Positions 25,889 through 37,997 of a stretch of DNA of 64,000 bases are shown piece after piece. This DNA comes from Protonemura montana. Taxonomy: Eukaryota; Arthropoda; Insecta; Plecoptera; Nemouridae. Under the pieces are notes generated by a model that saw nothing but the letters and a program-made list of their open reading frames with translations, searched no databases and was not told where the DNA came from. The translations under genes and the position numbers were made by a program. Where the stretch lies: NCBI GenBank assembly GCA_947568835.1, contig OX387607.1:20363277-20427276 (forward strand). Reading direction: 5' to 3'. Positions within the stretch are counted from its first letter, which is position 1; every line of letters starts with the position of its first letter.

Positions 25889-27871
25889 CTAGCAACCCAG
25901 ACTCTCCAGACACTCTGCCTCGCTAGCCAGGCGCTCCAGACACTCTGCCACGCTAGCCAGACGCTCCAGGCACTCTGCCTCGCTACTCAGACGCTCCAGA
26001 CACTCTGCAATGCTAGCCAGACGCTCCAGACACTCTGCCACGCTAGCTAGACGCTCCAGACACTCTGATTCGCTACTTAGACGCTCCAGACACCTTGCCT
26101 CGCTACCCAGACACACCAGACACTCTGCCTCGCTAGCTAAACGCTCCAGACACTCTGCCTTGCTACCCAGACCCTCCAGACACTCTGTCTCGCTAGCCAT
26201 GCGCTCAAGAATTTCTGCCTCGCTACCCAGACGCTCCAGACTATCTGCCACGCTAGCCAGTGGCTCCAGACTATCTGCCACGCTAGCCAGAGGCTCCAGA
26301 CACTCTGCCACGCTTGTTAGACAATCCAGACTTTCTGCCATGCTAGCCAGGCGCTCCAGACACTCTGCCTCGCTAGCCAGACGCTCCAGACACTCTGCCT
26401 CGTTAGCCAGGCACTTCAGAAGCTCTGCCTTTCTAGCCAGGCGCTCCAGACACTCTGCCATTCTAGCCAGACGCTCCAGACTATCTGCTACGCTAGCCAG
26501 AGGCTCCAGACACTCTGCCACGCTAAATAGACGCTCCAGACACTCTGCCTTGCTACCCAGAATCTCCAGACACTTTGCCTCGCTACCCAGACGCTCCAGA
26601 CTATCTGCAACGCTAGCCAGTGGCTCCAGCCACTCTGCCACGCTAGCTAGACGCTCCAGGCACTCTGCCTCGCTTCTCAGACGCTCCAGACACTCTGCAA
26701 TGCTAGCCAGACGCTCCAGACACTCTGCCACGCTAGCTAGACGCTCCAGACACTCTGATTCGCTACTTAGACGCTCCAGACACCTTGCCTCGCTACCCAG
26801 ACACACCAGACACTCTGCCTCGCTAGCTAAACGCTCCAGACACTCTGCCTTGCTACCCAGACCCTCCAGACACTCTGTCTCGCTAGCCATGCGCTCAAGA
26901 ATTTCTGCCTCGCTACCCAGACGCTCCAGACTATCTGCCACGCTAGCCAGTGGCTCCAGACTATCTGCCACGCTAGCCAGAGGCTCCAGACACTCTGCCA
27001 CGCTTGTTAGACAATCCAGACTTTCTGCCTTGCTAGCCATACGCTCCAGACACTCTGCCTCGCTAGCCAGACGCTCCAGACACTCTGCCTCGTTAGCCAG
27101 GCGCTTCAGAAGCTCTGCCTCGCTAGCCAGGCGCTCCAGACACTCTGCCATTCTAGCCAGACGCTCCAGACTATCTGCTACGCTAGCCAGAGGCTCCAGA
27201 CACTCTGCCACGCTAAATAGACGCTCCAGACACTCTGCCTTGCTACCCAGAATCTCCAGACACTCTGCCTCGCTAGCCAGGCGCTCCAGACACTCTGCCT
27301 CGCTACCCAGACGCTTTAGACTATCTGCCACGCTAGCCAGTGGCTCAAGACACTCTGCCACGCTAGCTAGACGCTCCAGGTACTCTGCCTCGCTACTTAG
27401 ACGCTCCAGAAACTCTGCCTCACTAGCCAGGCACTCCAGACACTCTGGCTCGCTACTTAGACGATCCAGACACTCTGCCTCCCTAGCCAGCCGCTCCAGA
27501 CACTCTGCCATGCTAGCCAGAGATTTCAGACACTCTGCTACGCTAGCTAGACGCTCCAGACACTCTGCCACGCTAGCTAGACGCTCCAGACACTCTGCCT
27601 TGCTACTTAGACCCTCCAGACACTCTGCCTCGCTAGCCAGGCGCTCCAGACACTCTGCCTCGCTACCCAGACGCTCCAGACTATTTGCCACGCTAGCCAG
27701 TGGCTCCAGACTATCTGCCACGCTAGCCAGAGGCTGCAGACACTCTGCAATGCTAGCCAGACGCTCCTGACACTCTGCCACGCTAGCCAGAGGCTGAAGA
27801 CACTCTGCAATGCTAGCCAGGCGCTCCAGACACTCTGCCTCGCTAGCCAGCCGCTCCAGACACTCTGCCAT
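25889..27871. repeat. HOR block E, extended copy 3
   Basis: This is block E enlarged by a second 690-bp module. The TTGTTAGACAATCC marker falls at about 26,304 and 26,994, exactly 690 bp apart. The - strand frame is open for 660 codons. CGCTCCTGACAC (about 27,763) is a private change. This is the start of a 5,069-bp HOR that repeats at 30,958. Confidence 0.85.
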
Positions 27872-27898
27872 GCTAGCCAGACGCTTCAGACACTCTGG

Positions 27899-29465
27899 CT
27901 AGCTACCCAGACTCTCCAGACACTCTGCCTCGCTAGCCAGGCGCTCCAGACATTCTGCCACGCTAGCCAGACGCTCCAGACACTCTGATTCGCTACCCAG
28001 ACGTTCAAGACACTTTGCCTCGCTCCCCAGACGCTCCAGACACTCTGCCTCGTTAGCCAGGCGCTTCAGAAGCTCTGCCTCGCTAGCCAGGCGCTCCAGA
28101 CACTCTGCCATTCTAGCCAGACGCTCCAGACTATCTGCTACGCTAGCCAGAGGCCCCAGACACTCTGCCACGCTAAATAGACGCTCCAGACACTCTGCCT
28201 TGCTACCCAGAATCTCCAGACACTCTGCCTCGCTAGCCAGGCGCTCCAGACACTCTGCCTCGCTACCCAGACGCTCCAGACTATTTGCCACGCTAGCCAG
28301 TGGCTCCAGACACTCTGCCACGCTAGCTAGACGCTCCAAGCACTCTGCCTCGCTACTTAGACGCTCCAGAAACTCTGCCTCACTAGCCAGGCACTCCAGA
28401 CACTCTGGCTCGCTACCCAGACGATCCAGACACTCTGCCTCCCTAGCCAGCCGCTTTAGACACTCTGCCATGCTAGCCAGAGATTTCAGACACTCTGCTA
28501 CGCTAGCTAGACGCTCCAGACACTCTGCCACGCTAGCTAGACGCTCCAGACACTCTGCCTTGCTACTTAGACCCTCCAGACACTCTGCCTCGCTAGCCAG
28601 GCGCTCCAGACACTCTGCCTCGCTAGCCAGGCGCTCCAGACACTCTGCCTCGCTACCCAGACGCTCCAGACTATTTGCCACGCTAGCCAGTGGCTCCAGA
28701 CACTCTGCCACGCTAGCTAGACGCTCCAAGCACTCTGCCTCGCTACTAAGACGCTCCAGAAACTCTGCCTCACTAGCCAGGCACTCCAGACACTCTGGCT
28801 CGCTACCCAGACGATCCAGACACTCTGCCTCCCTAGCCAGCCGCTTTAGACACTCTGCCATGCTAGCCAGAGATTTCAGACACTCTGCTACGCTAGCTAG
28901 ACGCTCCAGACACTCTGCCTTGCTACTTAGACCCTCCAGACACTCTGCCTCGCTAGCCAGGCGCTCCAGACACTCTACCTCGCTACCCAGACGCTCCAGA
29001 CTATTTGCCACGCTAGCCAGAGGCTCCAGACACTCTGCCACGCTAGCTAGACGCTCCAGACACTCTGCCTCGCTAGCCAGGCACTCCAGACACTCTGATT
29101 CGCTACCCAGACGTTCCAGACACTTTGCCTCGCTACCCAGACGCTCCAGACTATCTGCAACGCTAGCCAGAGGCTCCAGACACTCTGCCACGCTAGCTAG
29201 ACGCTCCAGACACTCTGCCTTGCTACCCAGAATCTCCAGACACTCTGCCACGCTAGCCAGTGGCTCCAGCCACTCTGCCACGCTAGCTAGACGCTCCAGG
29301 CACTCTGCCTCGCTACTTAGACGCTCCAGACACTCTGCCTCGCTAGCCAGCCGCTCCAGACACTCTACCACGCAAGCTAGACGCTCCAGGCACTCTGCAT
29401 CGCTAGCCAGGCGTTCCAGACACTCTGGCTCGCTCCCATACGCTCCAGACTTTCTGCCACGCTAG
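27899..29465. repeat. HOR block D, copy 4
   Basis: This version of D has CTCTGATTCGC instead of CTCTAATTCGC, and it carries GCTACTAAGACGC (about 28,742). Both states are shared with copy 5 only. GAGGCCCCAGAC (about 28,151) is private. Confidence 0.85.
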
Positions 29466-29728
29466 CCAGTGGCTCCAGACTATCTGCCACGCTAGCCAGA
29501 GGCTGCAGACACTCTGCAATGCTAGCCAGACGCTCCAGACACTCTGCCACGCTAGCCAGAGGCTGAAGACACTCTGCAATGCTACCCAGACGTTCAAGAC
29601 ACTTTGCCTCGCTCCCCAGACGCTCCAGACACTCTGCCTCGTTAGCCAGGCGCTTCAGAAGCTCTACCTCGCTAGCCAGGCGCTCCAGACACTCTGCCAC
29701 GGTAGCCAGAGGCTGAAAACACTCAGCA

Positions 29729-30867
29729 ATGCTAGCCAGACGCTCCAGACACTCTGCCACGCTAGCTAGACGCTCCAGACACTCTGATTCGCTACTTAGA
29801 CGCTCCAGACACCTTGCCTCGCTACCCAGACACACCAGACACTCTGCCTCGCTAGCTAAACGCTCCAGACACTCTGCCTTGCTACCCAGACCCTCCAGAC
29901 ACTCTGTCTCGCTAGCCATGCGCTCCAGAATTTCTGCCTTGCTACCCAGACGCTCCAGACTATCTGCCACGCTAGCCAGTGGCTCCAGACTATCTGCCAC
30001 GCTAGCCAGAGGCTCCAGACACTCTGCCACGCTTGTTAGACAATCCAGACTTTCTGCCTCGCTAGCCAGGCGCTCCAGACACTCTGCCTCGCTAGCCAGG
30101 CGCTCCAGACACTCTGCCACGCTAGCCAGACGCTCCAGACACTCTGATTCGCTACCCAGACGTTCAAGACACTTTGCCTCGCTCCCCAGACGCTCCAGAC
30201 ACTCTGCCTCGTTAGCCAGGCGCTTCAGAAGCTCTGCCTCGCTAGCCAGGCGCTCCAGACACTCTGCCATTCTAGCCAGACGCTCCAGACTATCTGCTAC
30301 GCTAGCCAGAGGCTCCAGACACTCTGCCACGCTAGATAGACGCTCCAGACACTCTGCCTTGCTACCCAGAATCTCCAGACACTCTGCCTCAGTAGCCAGG
30401 CGCTCCAGACACTCTGCCTCGCTACCCAGACGCTTTAGACTATCTGCCACGCTAGCCAGTGGCTCCAGACACTCTGCCACGCTAGCTAGACGCTCCAGGC
30501 ACTCTGCCTCGCTACTTAGACGCTCCAGAAACTCTGCCTCACTAGCCAGGCGCTCCAGACACTCTGCCTCGCTACCCAGACGATCCAGACACTCTGCCTC
30601 CCTAGCCAGCCGCTTTAGACACTCTGCCATGCTAGCCAGAGATTTCAGACACTCTGCTACGCTAGCTAGACGCTCCAGACACTCTGCCACGCTAGCTAGA
30701 CGCTCCAGACACTCTGCCTTGCTACTTAGACCCTCCAGACACTCTGCCTCGCTAGCCAGGCGCTCCAGACACTCTGCCTCGCTACCCAGACGCTCCAGAC
30801 TATTTGCCACGCTAGCCAGAGGCTCCAGACACTCTGCCACGCTAGCTAGACGCTCCAGACACTCTGC
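29729..30867. repeat. HOR block A, copy 8 (truncated)
   Basis: This follows block A until about 30,867, then switches at CTCTGCAATGCTAGCC into C/E-type units. The last ~280 bp of block A and its 1-bp deletion are missing. This accounts for the 5,069-bp spacing to the next A copy, which contains only one deletion (169 x 30 minus 1). Confidence 0.85.
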
Positions 30868-30957
30868 AATGCTAGCCAGGCGCTCCAGACACTCTGCCTC
30901 GCTAGCCAGCCGCTCCAGACACTCTGCCATGCTAGCCAGACGCTTCAGACACTCTGG

Positions 30958-32940
30958 CTAGCAACCCAGACTCTCCAGACACTCTGCCTCGCTAGCCAGG
31001 CGCTCCAGACACTCTGCCACGCTAGCCAGACGCTCCAGGCACTCTGCCTCGCTACTCAGACGCTCCAGACACTCTGCAATGCTAGCCAGACGCTCCAGAC
31101 ACTCTGACACGCTAGCTAGACGCTCCAGACACTCTGATTCGCTACTTAGACGCTCCAGACACCTTGCCTCGCTACCCAGACACACCAGACACTCTGCCTC
31201 GCTAGCTAAACGCTCCAGACACTCTGCCTTGCTACCCAGACCCTCCAGACACTCTGTCTCGCTAGCCATGCGCTCAAGAATTTCTGCCTCGCTACCCAGA
31301 CGCTCCAGACTATCTGCCACGCTAGCCAGTGGCTCCAGACTATCTGCCACGCTAGCCAGAGGCTCCAGACACTCTGCCACGCTTGTTAGACAATCCAGAC
31401 TTTCTGCCATGCTAGCCAGGCGCTCCAGACACTCTGCCTCGCTAGCCAGACGCTCCAGACACTCTGCCTCGTTAGCCAGGCACTTCAGAAGCTCTGCCTT
31501 TCTAGCCAGGCGCTCCAGACACTCTGCCATTCTAGCCAGACGCTCCAGACTATCTGCTACGCTAGCCAGAGGCTCCAGACACTCTGCCACGCTAAATAGA
31601 CGCTCCAGACACTCTGCCTTGCTACCCAGAATCTCCAGACACTTTGCCTCGCTACCCAGACGCTCCAGACTATCTGCAACGCTAGCCAGTGGCTCCAGCC
31701 ACTCTGCCACGCTAGCTAGACGCTCCAGGCACTCTGCCTCGCTTCTCAGACGCTCCAGACACTCTGCAATGCTAGCCAGACGCTCCAGACACTCTGCCAC
31801 GCTAGCTAGACGCTCCAGACACTCTGATTCGCTACTTAGACGCTCCAGACACCTTGCCTCGCTACCCAGACACACCAGACACTCTGCCTCGCTAGCTAAA
31901 CGCTCCAGACACTCTGCCTTGCTACCCAGACCCTCCAGACACTCTGTCTCGCTAGCCATGCGCTCAAGAATTTCTGCCTCGCTACCCAGACGCTCCAGAC
32001 TATCTGCCACGCTAGCCAGTGGCTCCAGACTATCTGCCACGCTAGCCAGAGGCTCCAGACACTCTGCCACGCTTGTTAGACAATCCAGACTTTCTGCCTT
32101 GCTAGCCATACGCTCCAGACACTCTGCCTCGCTAGCCAGACGCTCCAGACACTCTGCCTCGTTAGCCAGGCGCTTCAGAAGCTCTGCCTCGCTAGCCAGG
32201 CGCTCCAGACACTCTGCCATTCTAGCCAGACGCTCCAGACTATCTGCTACGCTAGCCAGAGGCTCCAGACACTCTGCCACGCTAAATAGACGCTCCAGAC
32301 ACTCTGCCTTGCTACCCAGAATCTCCAGACACTCTGCCTCGCTAGCCAGGCGCTCCAGACACTCTGCCTCGCTACCCAGACGCTTTAGACTATCTGCCAC
32401 GCTAGCCAGTGGCTCAAGACACTCTGCCACGCTAGCTAGACGCTCCAGGTACTCTGCCTCGCTACTTAGACGCTCCAGAAACTCTGCCTCACTAGCCAGG
32501 CACTCCAGACACTCTGGCTCGCTACTTAGACGATCCAGACACTCTGCCTCCCTAGCCAGCCGCTCCAGACACTCTGCCATGCTAGCCAGAGATTTCAGAC
32601 ACTCTGCTACGCTAGCTAGACGCTCCAGACACTCTGCCACGCTAGCTAGACGCTCCAGACACTCTGCCTTGCTACTTAGACCCTCCAGACACTCTGCCTC
32701 GCTAGCCAGGCGCTCCAGACACTCTGCCTCGCTACCCAGACGCTCCAGACTATTTGCCACGCTAGCCAGTGGCTCCAGACTATCTGCCACGCTAGCCAGA
32801 GGCTGCAGACACTCTGCAATGCTAGCCAGACGCTCCAGACACTCTGCCACGCTAGCCAGAGGCTGAAGACACTCTGCAATGCTAGCCAGGCGCTCCAGAC
32901 ACTCTGCCTCGCTAGCCAGCCGCTCCAGACACTCTGCCAT
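30958..32940. repeat. HOR block E, extended copy 4
   Basis: This is the same double-module block as at 25,889, displaced 5,069 bp. It carries private CTCTGACACGC (about 31,104). The 690-bp spacing of marker units is retained (about 31,384 and 32,074). Confidence 0.85.
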
Positions 32941-32967
32941 GCTAGCCAGACGCTTCAGACACTCTGG

Positions 32968-34534
32968 CTAGCTACCCAGACTCTCCAGACACTCTGCCTC
33001 GCTAGCCAGGCGCTCCAGACATTCTGCCACGCTAGCCAGACGCTCCAGACACTCTGATTCGCTACCCAGACGTTCAAGACACTTTGCCTCGCTCCCCAGA
33101 CGCTCCAGACACTCTGCCTCGTTAGCCAGGCGCTTCAGAAGCTCTGCCTCGCTAGCCAGGCGCTCCAGACACTCTGCCATTCTAGCCAGACGCTCCAGAC
33201 TATCTGCTACGCTAGCCAGAGGCTCCAGACACTCTGCCACGCTAAATAGACGCTCCAGACACTCTGCCTTGCTACCCAGAATCTCCAGACACTCTGCCTC
33301 GCTAGCCAGGCGCTCCAGACACTCTGCCTCGCTACCCAGACGCTCCAGACTATTTGCCACGCTAGCCAGTGGCTCCAGACACTCTGCCACGCTAGCTAGA
33401 CGCTCCAAGCACTCTGCCTCGCTACTTAGACGCTCCAGAAACTCTGCCTCACTAGCCAGGCACTCCAGACACTCTGGCTCGCTACCCAGACGATCCAGAC
33501 ACTCTGCCTCCCTAGCCAGCCGCTTTAGACACTCTGCCATGCTAGCCAGAGATTTCAGACACTCTGCTACGCTAGCTAGACGCTCCAGACACTCTGCCAC
33601 GCTAGCTAGACGCTCCAGACACTCTGCCTTGCTACTTAGACCCTCCAGACACTCTGCCTCGCTAGCCAGGCGCTCCAGACACTCTGCCTCGCTAGCCAGG
33701 CGCTCCAGACACTCTGCCTCGCTACCCAGACGCTCCAGACTATTTGCCACGCTAGCCAGTGGCTCCAGACACTCTGCCACGCTAGCTAGACGCTCCAAGC
33801 ACTCTGCCTCGCTACTAAGACGCTCCAGAAACTCTGCCTCACTAGCCAGGCACTCCAGACACTCTGGCTCGCTACCCAGACGATCCAGACACTCTGCCTC
33901 CCTAGCCAGCCGCTTTAGACACTCTGCCATGCTAGCCAGAGATTTCAGACACTCTGCTACGCTAGCTAGACGCTCCAGACACTCTGCCTTGCTACTTAGA
34001 CCCTCCAGACACTCTGCCTCGCTAGCCAGGCGCTCCAGACACTCTACCTCGCTACCCAGACGCTCCAGACTATTTGCCACGCTAGCCAGAGGCTCCAGAC
34101 ACTCTGCCACGCTAGCTAGACGCTCCAGACACTCTGCCTCGCTAGCCAGGCACTCCAGACACTCTGATTCGCTACCCAGACGTTCCAGACACTTTGCCTC
34201 GCTACCCAGACGCTCCAGACTATCTGCAACGCTAGCCAGAGGCTCCAGACACTCTGCCACGCTAGCTAGACGCTCCAGACACTCTGCCTTGCTACCCAGA
34301 ATCTCCAGACACTCTGCCACGCTAGCCAGTGGCTCCAGCCACTCTGCCACGCTAGCTAGACGCTCCAGGCACTCTGCCTCGCTACTTAGACGCTCCAGAC
34401 ACTCTGCCTCGCTAGCCAGCCGCTCCAGACACTCTACCACGCAAGCTAGACGCTCCAGGCACTCTGCATCGCTAGCCAGGCGTTCCAGACACTCTGGCTC
34501 GCTCCCATACGCTCCAGACTTTCTGCCACGCTAG
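32968..34534. repeat. HOR block D, copy 5
   Basis: This is paired with copy 4 by the shared GCTACTAAGACGC unit (about 33,811) at 5,069-bp displacement. Confidence 0.85.
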
Positions 34535-34797
34535 CCAGTGGCTCCAGACTATCTGCCACGCTAGCCAGAGGCTGCAGACACTCTGCAATGCTAGCCAGAC
34601 GCTCCAGACACTCTGCCACGCTAGCCAGAGGCTGAAGACACTCTGCAATGCTACCCAGACGTTCAAGACACTTTGCCTCGCTCCCCAGACGCTCCAGACA
34701 CTCTGCCTCGTTAGCCAGGCGCTTCAGAAGCTCTACCTCGCTAGCCAGGCGCTCCAGACACTCTGCCACGGTAGCCAGAGGCTGAAAACACTCAGCA

Positions 34798-36213
34798 ATG
34801 CTAGCCAGACGCTCCAGACACTCTGCCACGCTAGCTAGACGCTCCAGACACTCTGATTCGCTACTTAGACGCTCCAGACACCTTGCCTCGCTACCCAGAC
34901 ACACCAGACACTCTGCCTCGCTAGCTAAACGCTCCAGACACTCTGCCTTGCTACCCAGACCCTCCAGACACTCTGTCTCGCTAGCCATGCGCTCCAGAAT
35001 TTCTGCCTTGCTACCCAGACGCTCCAGACTATCTGCCACGCTAGCCAGTGGCTCCAGACTATCTGCCACGCTAGCCAGAGGCTCCAGACACTCTGCCACG
35101 CTTGTTAGACAATCCAGACTTTCTGCCTCGCTAGCCAGGCGCTCCAGACACTCTGCCTCGCTAGCCAGGCGCTCCAGACACTCTGCCACGCTAGCCAGAC
35201 GCTCCAGACACTCTGATTCGCTACCCAGACGTTCAAGACACTTTGCCTCGCTCCCCAGACGCTCCAGACACTCTGCCTCGTTAGCCAGGCGCTTCAGAAG
35301 CTCTGCCTCGCTAGCCAGGCGCTCCAGACACTCTGCCATTCTAGCCAGACGCTCCAGACTATCTGCTACGCTAGCCAGAGGCTCCAGACACTCTGCCACG
35401 CTAGATAGACGCTCCAGACACTCTGCCTTGCTACCCAGAATCTCCAGACACTCTGCCTCAGTAGCCAGGCGCTCCAGACACTCTGCCTCGCTACCCAGAC
35501 GCTTTAGACTATCTGCCACGCTAGCCAGTGGCTCCAGACACTCTGCCACGCTAGCTAGACGCTCCAGGCACTCTGCCTCGCTACTTAGACGCTCCAGAAA
35601 CTCTGCCTCACTAGCCAGGCGCTCCAGACACTCTGCCTCGCTACCCAGACGATCCAGACACTCTGCCTCCCTAGCCAGCCGCTTTAGACACTCTGCCATG
35701 CTAGCCAGAGATTTCAGACACTCTGCTACGCTAGCTAGACGCTCCAGACACTCTGCCACGCTAGCTAGACGCTCCAGACACTCTGCCTTGCTACTTAGAC
35801 CCTCCAGACACTCTGCCTCGCTAGCCAGGCGCTCCAGACACTCTGCCTCGCTACCCAGACGCTCCAGACTATTTGCCACGCTAGCCAGAGGCTCCAGACA
35901 CTCTGCCACGCTAGCTAGACGCTCCAGACACTCTGCCTCGCTAGCCAGGCACTCCAGACACTCTGATTCGCTACCCAGACGTTCCAGACACTTTGCCTCG
36001 CTACCCAGACGCTCCAGACTATCTGCAACGCTAGCCAGAGGCTCCAGACACTCTGCCACGCTAGCTAGACGCTCCAGACACTCTGCCTTGCTACCCAGAA
36101 TCTCAAGACACTCTGCCACGCTAGCCAGTGGCTCCAGCCACTCTGCCACGCTAGCTAGACGCTCCAGGCACTTGCCTCGCTACTTAGACGCTCCAGACAC
36201 TCTGCCTCGCTAG
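34798..36213. repeat. HOR block A, copy 9
   Basis: This is a full-length A copy with the terminal GGCACTTGCC deletion (about 36,168). It is the last regular HOR before the divergent units that flank the retrotransposon. Confidence 0.9.
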
Positions 36214-36273
36214 CCAGCCGCTCCAGACACTCTACCACGCTAGCCAGACACTCCAGACACTCTACCACGCAAG

Positions 36274-36537
36274 CTAGACGCTCCAGGCACTCTGCCTCGC
36301 TAGCCAGGCGTTCCATACACTCTGGCTCGCTCCCATACGCTCCAGACTTTCTGCCACGCTAGCCAGTGGCTCCAGACTATCTGCCACGCTAGCCAGAGGC
36401 TGCAGACACTCTGCAATGCTAGCCAGACGCTCCAGACACTCTGCCACGCTAGCCAGAGGCTGAAGACACTCTGCAATGCTAGCCAGGCGCTCCAGACACT
36501 CTGCCTCGCTAGCCAGCCGCTCCAGACACTCTGCCAT
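36274..36537. repeat. HOR block C copy
   Basis: This is the last C-type copy of the left arm, with the GCTCCCATACGC deletion unit near 36,330. Confidence 0.75.
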
Positions 36538-36564
36538 GCTAGCCAGACGCTTCAGACACTCTGG

Positions 36565-37700
36565 CTAGCAACCCAGACTCTCCAGACACTCTGCCTCGCT
36601 AGCCAGGCGCTCCAGACACTCTGCCACGCTAGCCAGACGCTCCAGACACTCTGATTCGCTACCCAGACGTTCAAGACACTTTGCCTCGCTCCCCAGACGC
36701 TCCAGACACTCTGCCTCGTTAGCCAGGCGCTTTAGAAGCTCTGCCTCGCTAGCCAGGCGCTCCAGACACTCTGCCATTCTAGCCAGACGCTTCAGACTAT
36801 CTGCTACGCTAGCCAGAGGCTCCAGACACTCTGCCACGCTAGATAGACGCTCCAGACACTCTGCCTTGCTACCCAGAATCTCCAGACACTTTGCCTCGCT
36901 AGCCAGGCGCTCCAGACACTCTGCCTCGCTACCCAGACGCTTTAGAAATCTGCAACGCTAGCCAGTGGCTCCAGACACTCTGCCACGCTAGCTAGACGCT
37001 CCAGGCACTCTGCCTCGCTACTTAGACGCTCCAGAAACTCTGCTTTACTAGCCAGGCACTCCAGACACTCTGGCTCGCTACCCAGACGATCCAGACACTC
37101 TGCCTCCCTAGCCAGCCGCTCCAGACACTCTGCCATGCTAGCCAGAGATTTCAGACACTCTGCTACGCTAGCTAGACGCTCCAGACACTCTGCCACGCTA
37201 GCTAGACGCTCCAGACACTCTGCCTTGCTACTAAGACCCTCCAGACACTCTGCCTCGCTAGCCAGGCGCTCCAGACACTCTTCCTCGCTACCCAGACGCT
37301 CCAGACTATTTGCCACGCTAGCCAGAGGCTCCAGACACTCTGCCACGCTAGCCAGACGCTCCAGACACTCTGCCTCGCTAGCCAGGCGCTCCAGACACTC
37401 TGCCTCGCTATCCAGACGCTCCAGACACTCTGCCTCGCTAGCCAGCCTCTTCAGACACTCTGCAATGCTAGCCAGACGCTCCAGACTTTCTGCCACGCTA
37501 GCCAGAGGTTTTAGACACTCTGCTACGCTAGCTAGACGCTCCAGACACTCTGCCTTGCTACCCAGACCCTCCAGACACTCTGCCTTGCTACCCAGACCCT
37601 CCAGACACTCTGCCTCGCTAGCCAGGCGCTCCAGACACGCTGCCTCGCTACCCAGACGCTCCAGACTATCAGCCACGCTAGCCAGTGGCTCCAGATTATC
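36565..37700. repeat. Divergent 30-bp units next to the retrotransposon
   Basis: Units here still follow the 30-bp consensus but no longer match blocks A-E in order. They contain unique states: GACGCTTTAGAAATCTG with a 1-bp deletion (about 36,945), CTGCTTTACTAGCC (about 37,041), CTATCCAGACGC (about 37,408), GAGGTTTTAGAC (about 37,506), GACACGCTGCC (about 37,635) and CCAGATTATC immediately before the element. Several recur only on the other side of the element (44.1-44.8 kb). Confidence 0.8.
37697..37700. repeat. Target-site duplication, left (TATC)
   Basis: TATC sits directly before the LTR. Joining it to TGCCACGCTAGCC at 44,101 recreates a normal satellite unit. The length is within the 4-6 bp made by Ty3/gypsy integrases. 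Confidence 0.9.
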
Positions 37701-37822
37701 TGCAAGGGACAGCTAAGGCTTTCACTGGCTAGTCTCGGACCCAAGGCAAGGTGCTAGCGGGTGATCCGAGACAATAGCCAGTGTGTACCCTTAGCTTTCT
37801 ACTTGCAGCCCCTAAACCATGT

Positions 37823-37853
37823 GGCCGGTCACGTGACCGTCACGTGACCGGCC
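37823..37853. promoter_or_regulatory. Perfect palindrome with two CACGTG E-boxes in U3
   Basis: This is a 31-nt perfect inverted repeat around one central C. The left arm is GGCCGGTCACGTGAC and the right arm is its exact reverse complement. Each arm holds a CACGTG (37,830-37,835 and 37,841-37,846), 11 bp apart, so on the same face of the helix. CACGTG is the canonical site of bHLH-zip factors (MYC/MAX, USF, MITF types). It lies just 9 bp upstream of the TATA box, so a role as a promoter-proximal enhancer is likely but inferred. The same palindrome is in the 3' LTR. Confidence 0.75.
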
Positions 37854-37861
37854 AGAAGTAG

Positions 37862-37869
37862 TATATAAG
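37862..37869 (+). promoter_or_regulatory. TATA box of the LTR promoter
   Basis: TATATAAG fits the Pol II TATA consensus. Transcription would be expected 25-32 bp downstream, near 37,890-37,900. Confidence 0.8.
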
Positions 37870-37991
37870 ACGGGTCTCTGGCCGGCTAAAGACATTGCTC
37901 TGCATTCGGTCGACTGGAACGCACAAGTGGACAAGGGTGTCCTGGAACTTGTACGTGTCGACGAGCCTGTGTGTGTACTCATAATCTGTGG

Positions 37992-37997
37992 AATAAA
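37992..37997 (+). terminator. Polyadenylation signal AATAAA (5' LTR copy)
   Basis: AATAAA is followed about 20-35 nt later by the GT-rich GTGCTGTGTTGTGC, the usual downstream element. The functional copy for the genomic transcript is the equivalent one in the 3' LTR (44,024-44,029). Confidence 0.8.

Larger units (their letters stand above)
1..37700. repeat. Left arm of a 30-bp satellite array
   Basis: Head-to-tail 30-bp units fill this stretch without any unique sequence. A representative consensus unit lies at 508-537; its hallmarks are GCTAGCC at the unit junction (an NheI site, GCTAGC) and CGCTCCAGACACTCTG in the body. The unit is about two-thirds G+C, with more C than G on the + strand. 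Units differ mainly at the residues after GCTA (GCC, GCT, CCC, CTT, AAA), in the triplet before CTCCAG, and in the triplet after CTCTGC. These variants recur in long fixed orders, so the array is a higher-order repeat rather than random monomers. Open frames on both strands are a consequence of the 3n period. The array continues beyond the left edge of the window. Confidence 0.97.

Noticed and set aside
1-37700. CRISPR-like array of ~30-bp direct repeats
   Set aside because: Units are contiguous with no unique spacers and vary internally; there are no cas genes and the rest of the window is eukaryotic.
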